DNA of 64,000 nucleotides from Sphingopyxis sp. HIX. Lineage in GTDB: Bacteria > Pseudomonadota > Alphaproteobacteria > Sphingomonadales > Sphingomonadaceae. The notes under the pieces were generated by a model, which had not been told where the DNA came from, did no database searches, and saw nothing but the letters and a program-made list of their open reading frames with translations. Of this stretch, positions 9,264-18,422 are shown in pieces. Position 1 is the stretch's first letter. Every line of letters begins with the position of its first letter. Position numbers and translations under genes: made by a program. The stretch lies in contig NZ_LNSB01000019.1 of assembly GCF_001468285.1 (NCBI RefSeq), positions 1 through 64,000 of the forward strand, written 5' to 3'.

Positions 9264-9908
9264 ATGACCAGCGGACAGCAGCGGCTCGACGCGTTCACCG
9301 ATGCGGCCTTTGCGTTCGCGGTCACGCTGATGGTCGCGGGCACCGGCGGCATGGCGCCCGACTATCGCCAGCTCGAGGCGGCGCTGGCGGGCGCGCCGAG
9401 CTTCGTCATCGCCTTCGCGCTCATCGCGATGTTCTGGCTCGCGCATGTCCGCGCGCGGCGGATGGCGGGCGACGGCGACTGGCGCTTCCTGCTGCTGACG
9501 CTCGCGCTCGTCTTCACCGTGCTGCTCTACGTCCATCCGCTGCGCGCGATGGCGTCGAGCTTCGCCGCCTTCGTCTCGGGCAACGCCGACGATTATGACG
9601 GCCGGCTGGGGCAGATGTTCGCGCTCTACGGCGCGGGCTTCGTCCTGATGTCGGTGCTCACCGCGGGCCTGTTCCACACCGCGCGGCGCAATCCGGCCCT
9701 CGACGCGCAGGGACAGCGCGAAGCCTATGGCCAGGTGATCATCTGGGCGATCCTCGCCGCGACCGGGATCGTGTCGACGGCGCTGACCTTTTTCCGCAAT
9801 ACCGTGCCTTTCGCGCCGATGGTCTATGCGACTTTGCCGCTGACCATCGGGCTTTTCGCCGCGCGCTACCGCTGGGCCGAACCGACCGAACAAGGGAATG
9901 AAGCATGA
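9264..9908 (+). CDS. TMEM175/DUF1211-like membrane protein
   Basis: The 214-aa product has about six hydrophobic segments and begins with 'RLDAFTDAAFAFAVTLMV'. This corresponds to the (R/K)xxxFSDxxFAxAxTL pore helix that defines TMEM175-type channels; here Ser of FSD is Thr (F11-T12-D13). Bacterial members are single-repeat proteins that assemble as tetramers and conduct K+ or H+. The later helices (LLLTLALVFTVLLYV, FVLMSVLTAGLF, VIIWAILAATGIVSTAL) match the expected topology. ATG 9264 has AAGGGGAAGGGG upstream. The stop overlaps the next gene start. Channel function is inferred from the family. Confidence 0.65.
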   Translation: MTSGQQRLDAFTDAAFAFAVTLMVAGTGGMAPDYRQLEAALAGAPSFVIAFALIAMFWLAHVRARRMAGDGDWRFLLLTLALVFTVLLYVHPLRAMASSFAAFVSGNADDYDGRLGQMFALYGAGFVLMSVLTAGLFHTARRNPALDAQGQREAYGQVIIWAILAATGIVSTALTFFRNTVPFAPMVYATLPLTIGLFAARYRWAEPTEQGNEA

Positions 9909-10351
9909 GCTGGGATACGCTGTTTCTGCTGGCCAATTACTGGGCGATCGCGGGCTGGATCGCGCTCGCCGCGCTGCCGCGCAGCCCTAAGATATTGGCG
10001 CTCATCCTCTATGCCGGGGTGTTCCTGCTCTGCCTTGCCTATGCCGTGCTGCTCATTGGTTTCCTGACCGGCTCGATCGACCAGGGCGGCGCCGGCGGCG
10101 GCAGCTTCACCACGCTCGCGGGCGTGATGAAGCTGTTCGCGACCCCCGGCGGCACGACGCTCGGCTGGATCCATTACCTCGCCTTCGACCTGTTCACCGG
10201 CCTCTGGATCGCGCGCGACGCCGACAACAAGGGGTTCGGGCGCATTGCGCAGGTCCCCTTCCTGTTCCTGACTTTGATGGCCGGCCCGGTCGGCCTGCTG
10301 TCCTGGCTGGTCGTGCGCGAACGCCGCGCGCGGGCGCAGGCCAAGGCGTGA
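9905..10351 (+). CDS. ABA4-like family membrane protein
   Basis: This 148-aa protein has four predicted helices and matches the ABA4-like (DUF4281) family. '[17 protein letters not shown]', '[25 protein letters not shown]' and '[20 protein letters not shown]' are the recognisable conserved parts. In plants ABA4 is needed for neoxanthin formation; the bacterial role is unknown, though carotenoid-producing sphingomonads often carry it. ATGA overlap with the upstream TMEM175-like gene and GTGA overlap with the downstream methyltransferase suggest an operon. Confidence 0.75.
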   Translation: MSWDTLFLLANYWAIAGWIALAALPRSPKILALILYAGVFLLCLAYAVLLIGFLTGSIDQGGAGGGSFTTLAGVMKLFATPGGTTLGWIHYLAFDLFTGLWIARDADNKGFGRIAQVPFLFLTLMAGPVGLLSWLVVRERRARAQAKA

Positions 10352-10989
10352 CGCCGCAGCCCTGGATGCCGGGCGACGCGGGCGAGGCCGCGGCGAAGCG
10401 CCACGCCCCCGCCACCGCGCGCAATCGCGACGCGATCGCCGCGGTGCTCGCCGACTGGCTGCCACCCTCGGGCACGATCCTCGAAGTCGCGAGCGGGTCG
10501 GGCGAGCATGCGATCCATTTCGCCGCCGCCTTTCCGCATTTGCTCTGGCAGCCGAGCGATCCCGACCCCGCGGGGCTCGCGTCGATCGCCGGCTGGCGGA
10601 CCGAGGCGGGATCGCCCAATGTCGCACCGCCGCTCGCGCTCGACGCCGCGGCGCCCGCCTGGCCGGTCGACCGCGCCGACGCGATCCTCTGCATCAACAT
10701 GGTGCATATCAGCCCGTGGGCAGCGACGCTCGGGCTGTTCGCCGGTGCCGCACGCCTGCTCGCGCCCGCCGCGCCGTTGATCCTCTATGGGCCCTATGTC
10801 GAGCCCGGCGTGCCGACCGCCGAAAGCAACCAGGCCTTCGACGCCAGCCTGCGCGCCCGCGACCCCGCGTGGGGGCTGCGCGATACCGATGTGGTCAAGG
10901 CCGCCGCGACCGCCGCGGGCTTCGCCTTCGCCGCACGGCGCGCGATGCCCGCGAACAATCTGATGCTGCTCTTCCGTCGTCCGGCCTAG
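10348..10989 (+). CDS. DUF938 SAM-dependent methyltransferase-like protein
   Basis: The 213-aa product fits the DUF938 family, a class I methyltransferase fold. The SAM loop is '[16 protein letters not shown]', followed by 'WQPSDPD' (acidic residue after strand 2) and '[12 protein letters not shown]', with 'LYGPYVEPG' near the C-terminus. It starts with GTG at 10348, overlapping the stop of the ABA4-like gene. Substrate and biological role are unknown for the family. Confidence 0.8.
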   Translation: MTPQPWMPGDAGEAAAKRHAPATARNRDAIAAVLADWLPPSGTILEVASGSGEHAIHFAAAFPHLLWQPSDPDPAGLASIAGWRTEAGSPNVAPPLALDAAAPAWPVDRADAILCINMVHISPWAATLGLFAGAARLLAPAAPLILYGPYVEPGVPTAESNQAFDASLRARDPAWGLRDTDVVKAAATAAGFAFAARRAMPANNLMLLFRRPA

Positions 10990-12242
10990 GCGCCGTCGGT
11001 CACCGGACGTCCGTAATTTTCGGGCGTGATATCCAGCCGTTCGATCCGCGGCGCGAACTCGCGCCGCCGCATGTTGGTGCCCGTGGCGTCCTCGGTCCAG
11101 CGCGCGGTCAGCGAATAGCGCTCGACCATGTAAAAGCCCGGATTGACGCCGTCGGCGCTTGCCTTGAGCGGGGCATAGACGCGGCCCTCGAGATGCGTGA
11201 CGACGGGAGCGAGCCACCCCGTTCCACCGCTCGAGCGCAGGACCTCCACCTCGGACACCTTGCCCGACGGCGTCACCCAGAAGCCGAGGTCGGCCCATTT
11301 GCCGATCGAGTTCAAGGCGACCAGCCGCCGCGACGTGTCGCCCGCGGCGATGGTCAGGAAGGCGGCGTTGGTGCTGCTGTCGGCCAGGCTCTGGTTTCCG
11401 GCGTTGCGCACCGTATCGATGCCGGGCGACTTGATCGGCGACGCGGCGATCAGGATCGGCTTGGTAGCACCCCCCTGTTCGGCGAATTGCCGCATCAGCG
11501 CCGCGGTCGATTCCTCGCGGCCCGCCTTGCGGTCCATCCGGGTGAGCGAAACCTGCGCGACCAGCCGCAGGTCGTCGGTGCCGGGCAGCGGGTCGGCGAC
11601 GATCGCCTCCAGCATTGCGCGGGCGCGCTTGCGGTCGCTCGGCAGGTTGTTGTCCTCGGCGGCGACCTGCGCGAGCACCGCCTGGCGCAGCCGCGCGAAC
11701 ATCGCGATGCGATTGAGGCCCTGGCTCAGCGCCTCCTTTTCGACATCGGCATAGATGCGCGCGGCCTCGTCGGGAAAGCCCAGCTTGGCGCGGCTGTCGC
11801 CCACCTCGATCTGCGCGCCCAGCACGCGCGGATCCTCGCGGCCGAGCCCTTCGCGCAGCGTGTCGCGCATGTCGAGCACCGACGACTGGAAGCTGCGCGC
11901 CTCGCCGACATGTTCGGCGACACGCCCGTTGGCGCGGTAGAGGTCGGACACCGCGACCGGAAAGGCGCGGCCATGCGCCGCGTTGCGGTCGATCGATTTG
12001 AGCAGCGTCGTGCGCGCCGCCTTGTAGCTGCCGGCGACGAACTGGTTCTCGGCGTGCGCGAGCGTCGCGGCGATATCCTGATCGGGCGGACAGCTCCGCG
12101 CAAGGCACGCCGCCAGCGCCGCGGCGGTCTCGGCCAGCGGCTGCGCGGTGACGATGATGGGGCCGTCGCTATCGGCGGCGATCGCAGGCGCGACGCAAAG
12201 CGTCGCGGCGAGCGGGGCGAGAAAAACAAGGCGACGCATCAA
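10986..12242 (-). CDS. secreted TPR-like protein with TonB C-terminal-like domain, paralogue 1
   Basis: The 418-aa protein has a signal peptide ([18 protein letters not shown]). Just after the cleavage site comes 'GPIIVTAQ', resembling the TonB box/plug start of sphingomonad TonB receptors. The middle is helical with TPR-like periodicity ('[24 protein letters not shown]'). The C-terminal ~110 residues ('[25 protein letters not shown]...[10 protein letters not shown]') look like the beta-rich TonB_C fold. It is about 60% identical by eye to the product of the gene at 12309-13529, so the pair arose by tandem duplication. The function is unknown. It may partner with TonB systems or act in envelope sensing, but that rests only on motif resemblance. 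Confidence 0.6.
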   Translation of the reverse strand: MMRRLVFLAPLAATLCVAPAIAADSDGPIIVTAQPLAETAAALAACLARSCPPDQDIAATLAHAENQFVAGSYKAARTTLLKSIDRNAAHGRAFPVAVSDLYRANGRVAEHVGEARSFQSSVLDMRDTLREGLGREDPRVLGAQIEVGDSRAKLGFPDEAARIYADVEKEALSQGLNRIAMFARLRQAVLAQVAAEDNNLPSDRKRARAMLEAIVADPLPGTDDLRLVAQVSLTRMDRKAGREESTAALMRQFAEQGGATKPILIAASPIKSPGIDTVRNAGNQSLADSSTNAAFLTIAAGDTSRRLVALNSIGKWADLGFWVTPSGKVSEVEVLRSSGGTGWLAPVVTHLEGRVYAPLKASADGVNPGFYMVERYSLTARWTEDATGTNMRRREFAPRIERLDITPENYGRPVTDGA

Positions 12243-12308
12243 CCTTCTCCCTTCACGCTATCGTGCGCGAAGGGTCTCACGAAGGCGCCGTAGCGTCAAG
12301 CCATGCGG

Positions 12309-13529
12309 TCAGCCGGTGGGGCCGCTCTCGACCACCGGCCGCTGGTAGTTTTCGGGGGTGATGTCGAGCCGCTCGATCCGCGGCGTCGCCTCGCGGCGGC
12401 GCATGTGGGTGCCGGTCGCGTCCTCGGTCCAGCGCGCGGTCAGCGTATAGCGCTCGATCATGTAGAAACCCGGGCTCGCATCGTTGTCGCTGCGGCGCAG
12501 CGGCGCATAGACGCGCGTCTGGATTTGCTTGAACACCGGCTTCAGCCACTGCTTCGTGCCCTCGCTGCGCAGCACCTCGACATCGCTGACCCGCCCGTCG
12601 GCGTTGATCCAGAAACCGACGTCGGCCCATTTGGCGACGTTGTTCAGCGCGGTCAGCCGCTGCAGCGTGTTCGCCTGCGGCTGGTCGTTGCCATAATCGT
12701 CGGTCAGGTCGATGCGCTTGATCGGCTCGCTGAACAACAGCATCGGGCGCGTCGCGCCGCCCTTGTCGGCGAAGTCCTTCAGGATCGCCTCGGTCGAGCT
12801 CGCGTCGCCCTTCTTGCGGTCCATGCGCGCGCGCATCACCTTCGCGACCAGCGCAAAATCCTCGCCGCCCGCGAGCGGCTCGGCGATGATCTTGTCGAGC
12901 GCGCTGCGCGCCTCGGCATAGTCGGCGTCGAGACCCGAGGCTTCGGCCCCGGTCTGGATCAGCAGCGCCTGGCGCACGCGCGCGAACATCGCGACGCGAT
13001 TTTGGCCGTTCGCCAGCGCCTGCTTCTCGACATCCTTGTAGATGCGCCCGGCCTCGTCCGGGAAACCCAGCTTGGCGCGGCTGTCGCCGACCTCGACCTG
13101 CGCGACCATCACGCGCGGGTCCTTTTCGCCCAGCCCGGCCTTCAGCGTGTTGCGCATGTCGAGCACCGACAGCTGGAAATTCTTCGCCTCGCCGACATGC
13201 TCGGCGACGCGGCTGTTGGCGCGGAACAGGTCGGACACCTCGACCGGAAACTTGTCGCCATGCTTGCGGTTGCGCCCGATCGATTTGAGCAGCGTCGTAC
13301 GCGAATCCTTGTAGTCGCCCTGCAGCAGCTGGTTCTCGGCATGCGCCAGGCTCGCCGCGACATCCTGGTCGGGCGGACAGTTGCGCGCGAGGCACGCGGC
13401 GAGGTCGTCGGCGGTTTCCTTCAGCGAACGGCCGGTAACGACGATCTCGGGATCGCCGTTCGTCTGCGCGGCGGCGGGGAACGCCAGCGCCGAGGCGAGC
13501 AGCAGGATCGGCAGGCGGGTCTTGGTCAC
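12309..13529 (-). CDS. secreted TPR-like protein with TonB C-terminal-like domain, paralogue 2
   Basis: This is the tandem paralogue of the downstream gene, sharing 'LAACLARNCPPDQDVAASL', 'LLKSIGRN', '[14 protein letters not shown]' and 'WADVGFWINADGRVSDVEVL'. It has a signal peptide (LPILLLASALAFPAAAQ) followed by 'DPEIVVTGRSLKET', again TonB-box-like. I chose the GTG at 13529 because GGAG lies 6 nt ahead of it; an in-frame ATG at 13541 lacks a good ribosome-binding site but would add only four residues. Sixty-six bases separate the two paralogues, so they may be co-transcribed. There is no enzyme signature. Confidence 0.6.
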   Translation of the reverse strand: MTKTRLPILLLASALAFPAAAQTNGDPEIVVTGRSLKETADDLAACLARNCPPDQDVAASLAHAENQLLQGDYKDSRTTLLKSIGRNRKHGDKFPVEVSDLFRANSRVAEHVGEAKNFQLSVLDMRNTLKAGLGEKDPRVMVAQVEVGDSRAKLGFPDEAGRIYKDVEKQALANGQNRVAMFARVRQALLIQTGAEASGLDADYAEARSALDKIIAEPLAGGEDFALVAKVMRARMDRKKGDASSTEAILKDFADKGGATRPMLLFSEPIKRIDLTDDYGNDQPQANTLQRLTALNNVAKWADVGFWINADGRVSDVEVLRSEGTKQWLKPVFKQIQTRVYAPLRRSDNDASPGFYMIERYTLTARWTEDATGTHMRRREATPRIERLDITPENYQRPVVESGPTG

Positions 13530-13811
13530 ATGATTCTCCATGCGGGCCGCGGCCCGGCTGTGTTATTTCGATAATCCACCATAGAGGGATTGCCCAAGCG
13601 TAGCAATAAGTTGGCGCGGCGCCCGCGCAATCGTCGCCCGCCCAACGCGCAACGGCGTTCGACGAACGTCCGCGGTCGCGCGGGATTGCATAGGCTTCGA
13701 ACTGTCTCCAAGATGCGCGGCGACGCAGGGAACGCAGGCCGCTTGTCAAACCGTCCGCGCGCCTGTTATCAGGCTTGAGAATTGCCGCGAACGGCATCCG
13801 GGAGAGTTTGA

Positions 13812-15368
13812 ATGAAAGATCTGGCCGACCTTCTGACCTTCGACGAGTTCATTGCCCATTGGGCCGCCGACCGGCCGGATCGCATCGCGCTGCGCGAAGA
13901 GGATCGCGTCTACACCTATGCCCAGCTCGACGAGCTGACCGCGAAGGTCGCGAGCGCGCTGTTCGCCGCGGGGCTGCAAAAGGGCGACCGCATCGCGTGG
14001 ATCGGCAAGAACAGCGACCTCTATTTCCAGCTCTTCTTCGGCGCGGCGCGCGCGGGCATCGTGATGGCGCCGATCGGCTGGCGGCTGTCGCCCACCGAAT
14101 GGGCCTATGTGCTGAACGACACCGGCGCGAAGATGCTGTTCACCGGCCCGGGCTTCGAGGCCGTACCCCAGCAGCTCGCCGGCAAGCTCGAACATGACCC
14201 GCGCATCCTGACCGATGCCGAGGCGCGGGCGCTGATCGCCGCGACCCCGCGCGCCGCCTTCGACGCGGCGGGCCCCGACGATGCGGTGCTCCAGCTCTAC
14301 ACCTCGGGCACCACCGGCAATCCCAAGGGTGCGGTGCTGTCGAACCGCAACCTCTTCGCGCTGCGCCGCAATTCGAGCGAGCTCGACATGCCCTATACCA
14401 AATGGGAGGATGACGAGGCGGTGCTGGTCGCCATGCCCTGCGCGCATATCGGCGGCACTGGGCTCGGCATCATGGCGCTCGCGGCCGGCCTCCCCGGTGT
14501 CGTCCTTGCCGAGTTCAACCCCGACGGCGTGTTCGATGCGGTCGAGCATCACGGCGTGACGCGCTTCTTCATCGTCCCTGCGGCGCTCCAGATGCTGCTG
14601 ATGCATCCGCGCTGCGCCGAGACCGATTTCGGCCGCCTCAAATATATCCTCTACGGCGCCGCGCCGATCCCGCTCGAACTGCTGCGCCAGTGCATCAAGA
14701 TGTTCGGCGCCGACTTCATCCAGGCCTATGGCATGACCGAGACGACGGGCACCATCTGCATGCTGCCGCCAGAGGATCATGATCCCGAGGGCAACCAGCG
14801 CATGCGCTCGGCGGGCAAGCCGCTCCCCGGCGTCGAAATCCGCATCCTCGGCGACGACGGTCAGGCGCTGCCGGTGGGCGAGGTGGGCGAGGTCGTCACC
14901 CGCTCGTCGAACAATATGATCGGTTACTGGAACCTGCCCGAGGCGACCGCGAAGACGATGACCGCCGATGGCTGGATCCACACCGGCGACGCCGGCTATC
15001 TCGACGCCGACGGCTATCTCTATATCCACGACCGGATGAAGGACATGATCATCTCGGGCGGCGAGAATGTCTATCCGGCCGAGGTCGAGAGCGCGATCTT
15101 CGGCCACCCCGCGGTGCAGGAGGTCGCGGTGATCGGCATCCCCGATGCGAAATGGGGCGAGACGGTGAAGGCGGTCGTCGTCCCCAAGCCCGGGATGAGC
15201 GTCGATGAGGGCGACATCATCGCCTGGACGCGCGAGCGCATCGCCCCCTTCAAATGCCCGCGCAGCATCGACGTGATCGAGGCGCTGCCGCGCAACGCCA
15301 GCGGCAAGATCCTGCGCAAGGACCTGCGCGCGCCCTATTGGGAGGGCTATGAGCGGATGGTCAATTGA
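13812..15368 (+). CDS. fatty-acid/aryl CoA ligase (AMP-forming acyl-CoA synthetase)
   Basis: This 518-aa ANL-superfamily adenylating enzyme activates a carboxylic acid as acyl-AMP and then acyl-CoA. The P-loop 'YTSGTTGNPKGAV' starts at Y163, 'YGMTETTG' is at ~306-313, the adenylation motif is 'GWIHTGDAGYLDADGYLYIHDR', the hinge is 'KDMIISGGENVYPAEVE', and the catalytic lysine is K499 in 'NASGKILRKDL'. It resembles the medium/long-chain FadD13-like and cyclohexanecarboxylate-type ligases; the precise acid is not deducible. The ribosome-binding site GGGAGAG precedes the ATG. The following GFA gene starts within its stop codon. Confidence 0.92.
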   Translation: MKDLADLLTFDEFIAHWAADRPDRIALREEDRVYTYAQLDELTAKVASALFAAGLQKGDRIAWIGKNSDLYFQLFFGAARAGIVMAPIGWRLSPTEWAYVLNDTGAKMLFTGPGFEAVPQQLAGKLEHDPRILTDAEARALIAATPRAAFDAAGPDDAVLQLYTSGTTGNPKGAVLSNRNLFALRRNSSELDMPYTKWEDDEAVLVAMPCAHIGGTGLGIMALAAGLPGVVLAEFNPDGVFDAVEHHGVTRFFIVPAALQMLLMHPRCAETDFGRLKYILYGAAPIPLELLRQCIKMFGADFIQAYGMTETTGTICMLPPEDHDPEGNQRMRSAGKPLPGVEIRILGDDGQALPVGEVGEVVTRSSNNMIGYWNLPEATAKTMTADGWIHTGDAGYLDADGYLYIHDRMKDMIISGGENVYPAEVESAIFGHPAVQEVAVIGIPDAKWGETVKAVVVPKPGMSVDEGDIIAWTRERIAPFKCPRSIDVIEALPRNASGKILRKDLRAPYWEGYERMVN

Positions 15369-15772
15369 CCGCGCTCGAAGGGACGTGCCTCTGCGGCGAC
15401 GCGGGCTGGACGCTCACCGGCGATCCGGGCTCGATCACCGCGTGCAACTGCACGCTCTGCCGCCGCTACGGCGCGCTCTGGGCCTATGACTATGAGGGCG
15501 GGCGCATCGTCCTGAGCGGCGCGACGCGAACCTTCACCCGCGTCGGCAAGGCCGACCCGGCGCTCGAAATCCACTTCTGCCCGACCTGCGGCTGCCTGCT
15601 CGCCTGGCGCGGGCTGCGGCTGGAGGCGGACGGCCGGCGCCGGATGGCGGTAAACATCCGGCTGGCCGACCCCGATGCGGTGGCGGACCTGCCGATCGAT
15701 CATTTCGAGGGGCTGGAAAGCTTCGAGGATTTGCCGTCGGATGGGCGCGTGGTCAGGGATATGTGGTTCTGA
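15365..15772 (+). CDS. GFA (glutathione-dependent formaldehyde-activating) family protein
   Basis: The 135-aa product has the Zn-binding Cys pattern of the GFA/CENP-V fold: 'GTCLCGDAGW' (C8, C10), 'CNCTLCRRYG' and 'FCPTCGCLL'. Despite the family name, members more often have lyase or unknown roles; Zn binding is the secure inference. Translation begins at TTG 15365, overlapping the upstream ligase stop (TTGA), so it is probably coupled to the ligase. It ends ahead of an intergenic repeat. Confidence 0.85.
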   Translation: MTALEGTCLCGDAGWTLTGDPGSITACNCTLCRRYGALWAYDYEGGRIVLSGATRTFTRVGKADPALEIHFCPTCGCLLAWRGLRLEADGRRRMAVNIRLADPDAVADLPIDHFEGLESFEDLPSDGRVVRDMWF

Positions 15773-15807
15773 TTGGCTTGTCAGCTTTCGGGCGGAAGGG
15801 GCCATTC

Positions 15808-15953
15808 TAATCCTCCCTGTCGCGAAGCGATGGGGAGGGGGACCATGCGAAGCATGGTGGAGGGGTGGCTGCCTTGAACCAATGTTTCAGGCATCGACCC
15901 CTCCACCGCCTTCGGCGGTCCCCCTCCCCACGGCTACGCCGCAGGGAGGATTA
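15808..15953. repeat. imperfect palindromic intergenic repeat, 146 bp
   Basis: The ends TAATCCTCCCT (15808-15818) and AGGGAGGATTA (15943-15953) are perfect inverted complements. Inside are two smaller hairpins, TCGCGAAGCGA and GGACCATGCGAAGCATGGT, and their mirror, ACCGCCTTCGGCGGT. It is a second, sequence-unrelated intergenic repeat family in this window. The rest of the 412-bp gap (15954-16185) shows no gene or recognisable signal. Confidence 0.75.
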
Positions 15954-16185
15954 AGATGTCCGCTCTCCACCCCAAAGCCGACGTAGCCTGTAAATAAGGC
16001 TTTCCTACATTATCCGGCTGTGCCAGCCTTCATCCGACTCGTTCGTTGGTGGAAAAATACGGTCGCCGTACGGCGCGCATCCAACAAGCCGCAAGGTCCA
16101 AACAGCGCCGCGCACAAGGCTGAACTTCACTGAACTTTGGAGTGTCACGCCGCTCTGGCGCCGATCGGATTCAATCCGCCGCCGA

Positions 16186-16986
16186 TCAGAAAAACTGCGT
16201 CCCGCCGTCCTGGTTGATGATCGCGCCGGTCATATAGGCCGCGCGTTTCGACAGCAGGAAAACAAACAGGTCGGCGAGCTCGTGCGGGCGGCCGACGCGG
16301 CCGAGCGCGACCTTCATCCCCCATTGCTCGCGCATCCAGCGGTCGAGCGCCTCGCCCGGGTCGCCGCCATAGGCCGCGACCGCCTGTTCCGCCGCGCCGT
16401 CCAGCGCCTCGGTCGCCACCGCGCCCGGCGCGACGCAGTTCACGCGCACGCCCCTCGGCCCATAGGCCATGGCGAGATTCTTCGACAGCGCGGCGATTCC
16501 CGACTTCATCGCCACATAAGGATAGAGATGCGCCGCCGCCGCGCGCGTCGAATAGGAAGCCGTGAGCACCACCGCGCCACCGCCTGACGCCGCGATCACC
16601 GGCAGCGCCGCCTGGCACGCGCGCACGCTGGTCATCAGCACCGCCTGGAAGCTCGCTTCCCACGCGGCTTCGCCGTCCTCCTCGAAACTGCCATGGCTGA
16701 GCACCGGCCCCGCCGTCACCGCGAGCCCGTAGAGCCGCCCGAAATGGTCGGCCGCTGACGCGATGGCATCTTCGACCTCGCCCGGCCGCGTCGCATCGGC
16801 GCCGCGCACGATCACCTCGGCGCCCAACTCGCGCAGCGCCTTTGCCTTGGCCTCGCCGCGCGCGACATCGCGCGCGACCAGCGCCAGCGCCGCGCCCTCC
16901 GCGGCAAGCAGCGCTGCGGCGGCATAGCCCATGCCCTGCGTGCCGCCGACGATGACGATCGGCTCGCCGCCCAGTCCCAGATCCAT
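16186..16986 (-). CDS. SDR family oxidoreductase
   Basis: The 266-aa classical short-chain dehydrogenase has the dinucleotide loop 'GGTQGMGYA' near the N-terminus, the catalytic Ser in 'VLTASYS', and the Tyr-x3-Lys pair in 'YPYVAMKSG'. 'VRVNCVAPGAVATEA' and 'AYMTGAIINQDGGTQFF' complete the family pattern. The usual NNAG motif is replaced by 'AVTAGP', a divergence in the central sheet. Substrate is unknown. It stands alone on the minus strand ahead of a hypothetical gene. Confidence 0.88.
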   Translation of the reverse strand: MDLGLGGEPIVIVGGTQGMGYAAAALLAAEGAALALVARDVARGEAKAKALRELGAEVIVRGADATRPGEVEDAIASAADHFGRLYGLAVTAGPVLSHGSFEEDGEAAWEASFQAVLMTSVRACQAALPVIAASGGGAVVLTASYSTRAAAAHLYPYVAMKSGIAALSKNLAMAYGPRGVRVNCVAPGAVATEALDGAAEQAVAAYGGDPGEALDRWMREQWGMKVALGRVGRPHELADLFVFLLSKRAAYMTGAIINQDGGTQFF

Positions 16987-17016
16987 CCTGCGCTCCTCCC
17001 GGGGCGCGGCGTCAGC

Positions 17017-18330
17017 CTATTTGTCGCCGCTGTTCGCGCATTGCGACATATCGCCGGCAAGGCAAGCCGCGGTCTTGCGCCGCCACTCGGCCATCGCCGC
17101 TTCATGCTCGCGTGCCAGGCGGGTGCTCTCGTCCTGATGCGCCTTCAGCGCGGCGTTATAGGCGGCCTTGTCGGCGGCGATCTTGGCATCGCGCGCGGCG
17201 AGCGCGTCGGTCCGCTCCTTCTCGATCGCCGCGAGGTTCGCCGAATATTCGGCCTGTTTCGCCTTGTTGAGGTCGGCGACGGCCTGGCGCTTCGCGGCCT
17301 CGTCGGCTTCGAAGGCTTTGAGCGCCACATCATAGGCGCGCAACTGCTCCCTATAGGCCAGCCCCTCCGCGGTCAGCGGGCCGTCCTCCTGGATGGCGCA
17401 GCCCATGCCCTTGGGGCAGGGCGGCAGCTTCGGCGCCACCGGCGGCGTCGGCCGTACCCCGGGCTTGTAGACGATCGCCTTGGGCGCCTCGGGCTTCGGC
17501 GCAGGCGGGCCGGTGCGGGTGAGCATCAGTGCGGGGTTGCCGCCCTTGGGCGCGGTGACGGTGTTTTCCTTGGGCTTGGGCGCCGCCGCTGTTTGCGGGG
17601 GACCCTTGACGTCGCGCGCGCCGATCGTGATCGGAATCCGGACACGCAGCCCGCCCCAATGGCCGCCCATGAAGCATTCGCCCCTGTCGCTGCGATAGGT
17701 GATCGTGGTCAGGACGCGGTTCGCCCAATCCGAACTTATCGGGCGGTCGTTCTCATCCGGCGGAAATCTTTCCTGATCGACCGGTGCTCCGGCCGTGAGC
17801 ACGACGTTGTAAAAGGTCGCGTCGCCACGCTGCTCCTTGTCCCATGTCGTTCTCGAAGCCAGCACCAGCGGCCGCGCATAACGGTCCGCCGGACGCTCCT
17901 CGACCGGCAGGAGCCAGCTTTTGGCCATGGAAATCGGCCGCAGATTGATGCCCAGCCCCTTGCGTACATCGTCGGTCAGGACGCGCGCGATTTCCGCGTC
18001 GATCAGCGCCGTACAGACGTTTTCGAAGTCGGCCGACGGGTGAAAGGGGAAGCTGCTGTTTCTGATCGCGCCATCGCCGCCCTGAAAATAAGCAAAGGGC
18101 CAGGAGGAACCGGTGAATTTATAGGATGCGTCATGGTCGATGTCGCTCGGCTTGGCCGGCACCGTCTCCAGCCTCAGCCGGGTCAGCAGATATTCGATCG
18201 TCGACGTCGCGCTGCCGTCGGCCGGCAGCCCGTCATTGACCCGCGTCCAGCCCGACGGCAGTTGCGCCTGTGCGCTGTGCGGAGCCAGCAAGGCAGCCGA
18301 AAGCAAGAGCGGCGTCATCCGGATTCGCAT
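17017..18330 (-). CDS. secreted protein with C-terminal coiled coil, unknown
   Basis: I do not recognise this ~437-aa protein. It has a signal peptide (MTPLLLSAALLAPHSAQA). The globular N-terminal half (to ~residue 235) contains 'SYKFTGSSWPFAYFQGGDG' and a Cys in 'GECFMGGHWGGLRVRIPI'. A Pro/Lys/Ala-rich linker follows, with 'PPCPKGMGCAIQEDG'. The end is a long Ala/Lys/Glu helix (~residues 330-420), probably a coiled coil, closing with a Cys pair ('CLAGDMSQCANSGDK'). Four to six Cys could form periplasmic disulfides. Two adjacent ATG codons follow GGAAGAG; I took the second. Confidence 0.55.
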   Translation of the reverse strand: MRIRMTPLLLSAALLAPHSAQAQLPSGWTRVNDGLPADGSATSTIEYLLTRLRLETVPAKPSDIDHDASYKFTGSSWPFAYFQGGDGAIRNSSFPFHPSADFENVCTALIDAEIARVLTDDVRKGLGINLRPISMAKSWLLPVEERPADRYARPLVLASRTTWDKEQRGDATFYNVVLTAGAPVDQERFPPDENDRPISSDWANRVLTTITYRSDRGECFMGGHWGGLRVRIPITIGARDVKGPPQTAAAPKPKENTVTAPKGGNPALMLTRTGPPAPKPEAPKAIVYKPGVRPTPPVAPKLPPCPKGMGCAIQEDGPLTAEGLAYREQLRAYDVALKAFEADEAAKRQAVADLNKAKQAEYSANLAAIEKERTDALAARDAKIAADKAAYNAALKAHQDESTRLAREHEAAMAEWRRKTAACLAGDMSQCANSGDK

Positions 18331-18422
18331 CATCTCTTCCCCCCGAAGAGCGGTTGTGATCGCGTCGAACCTACCCCGCCGCGCTGACGCGGCAATCCCA
18401 AAAGAAATCGGGATCGTTGCGA

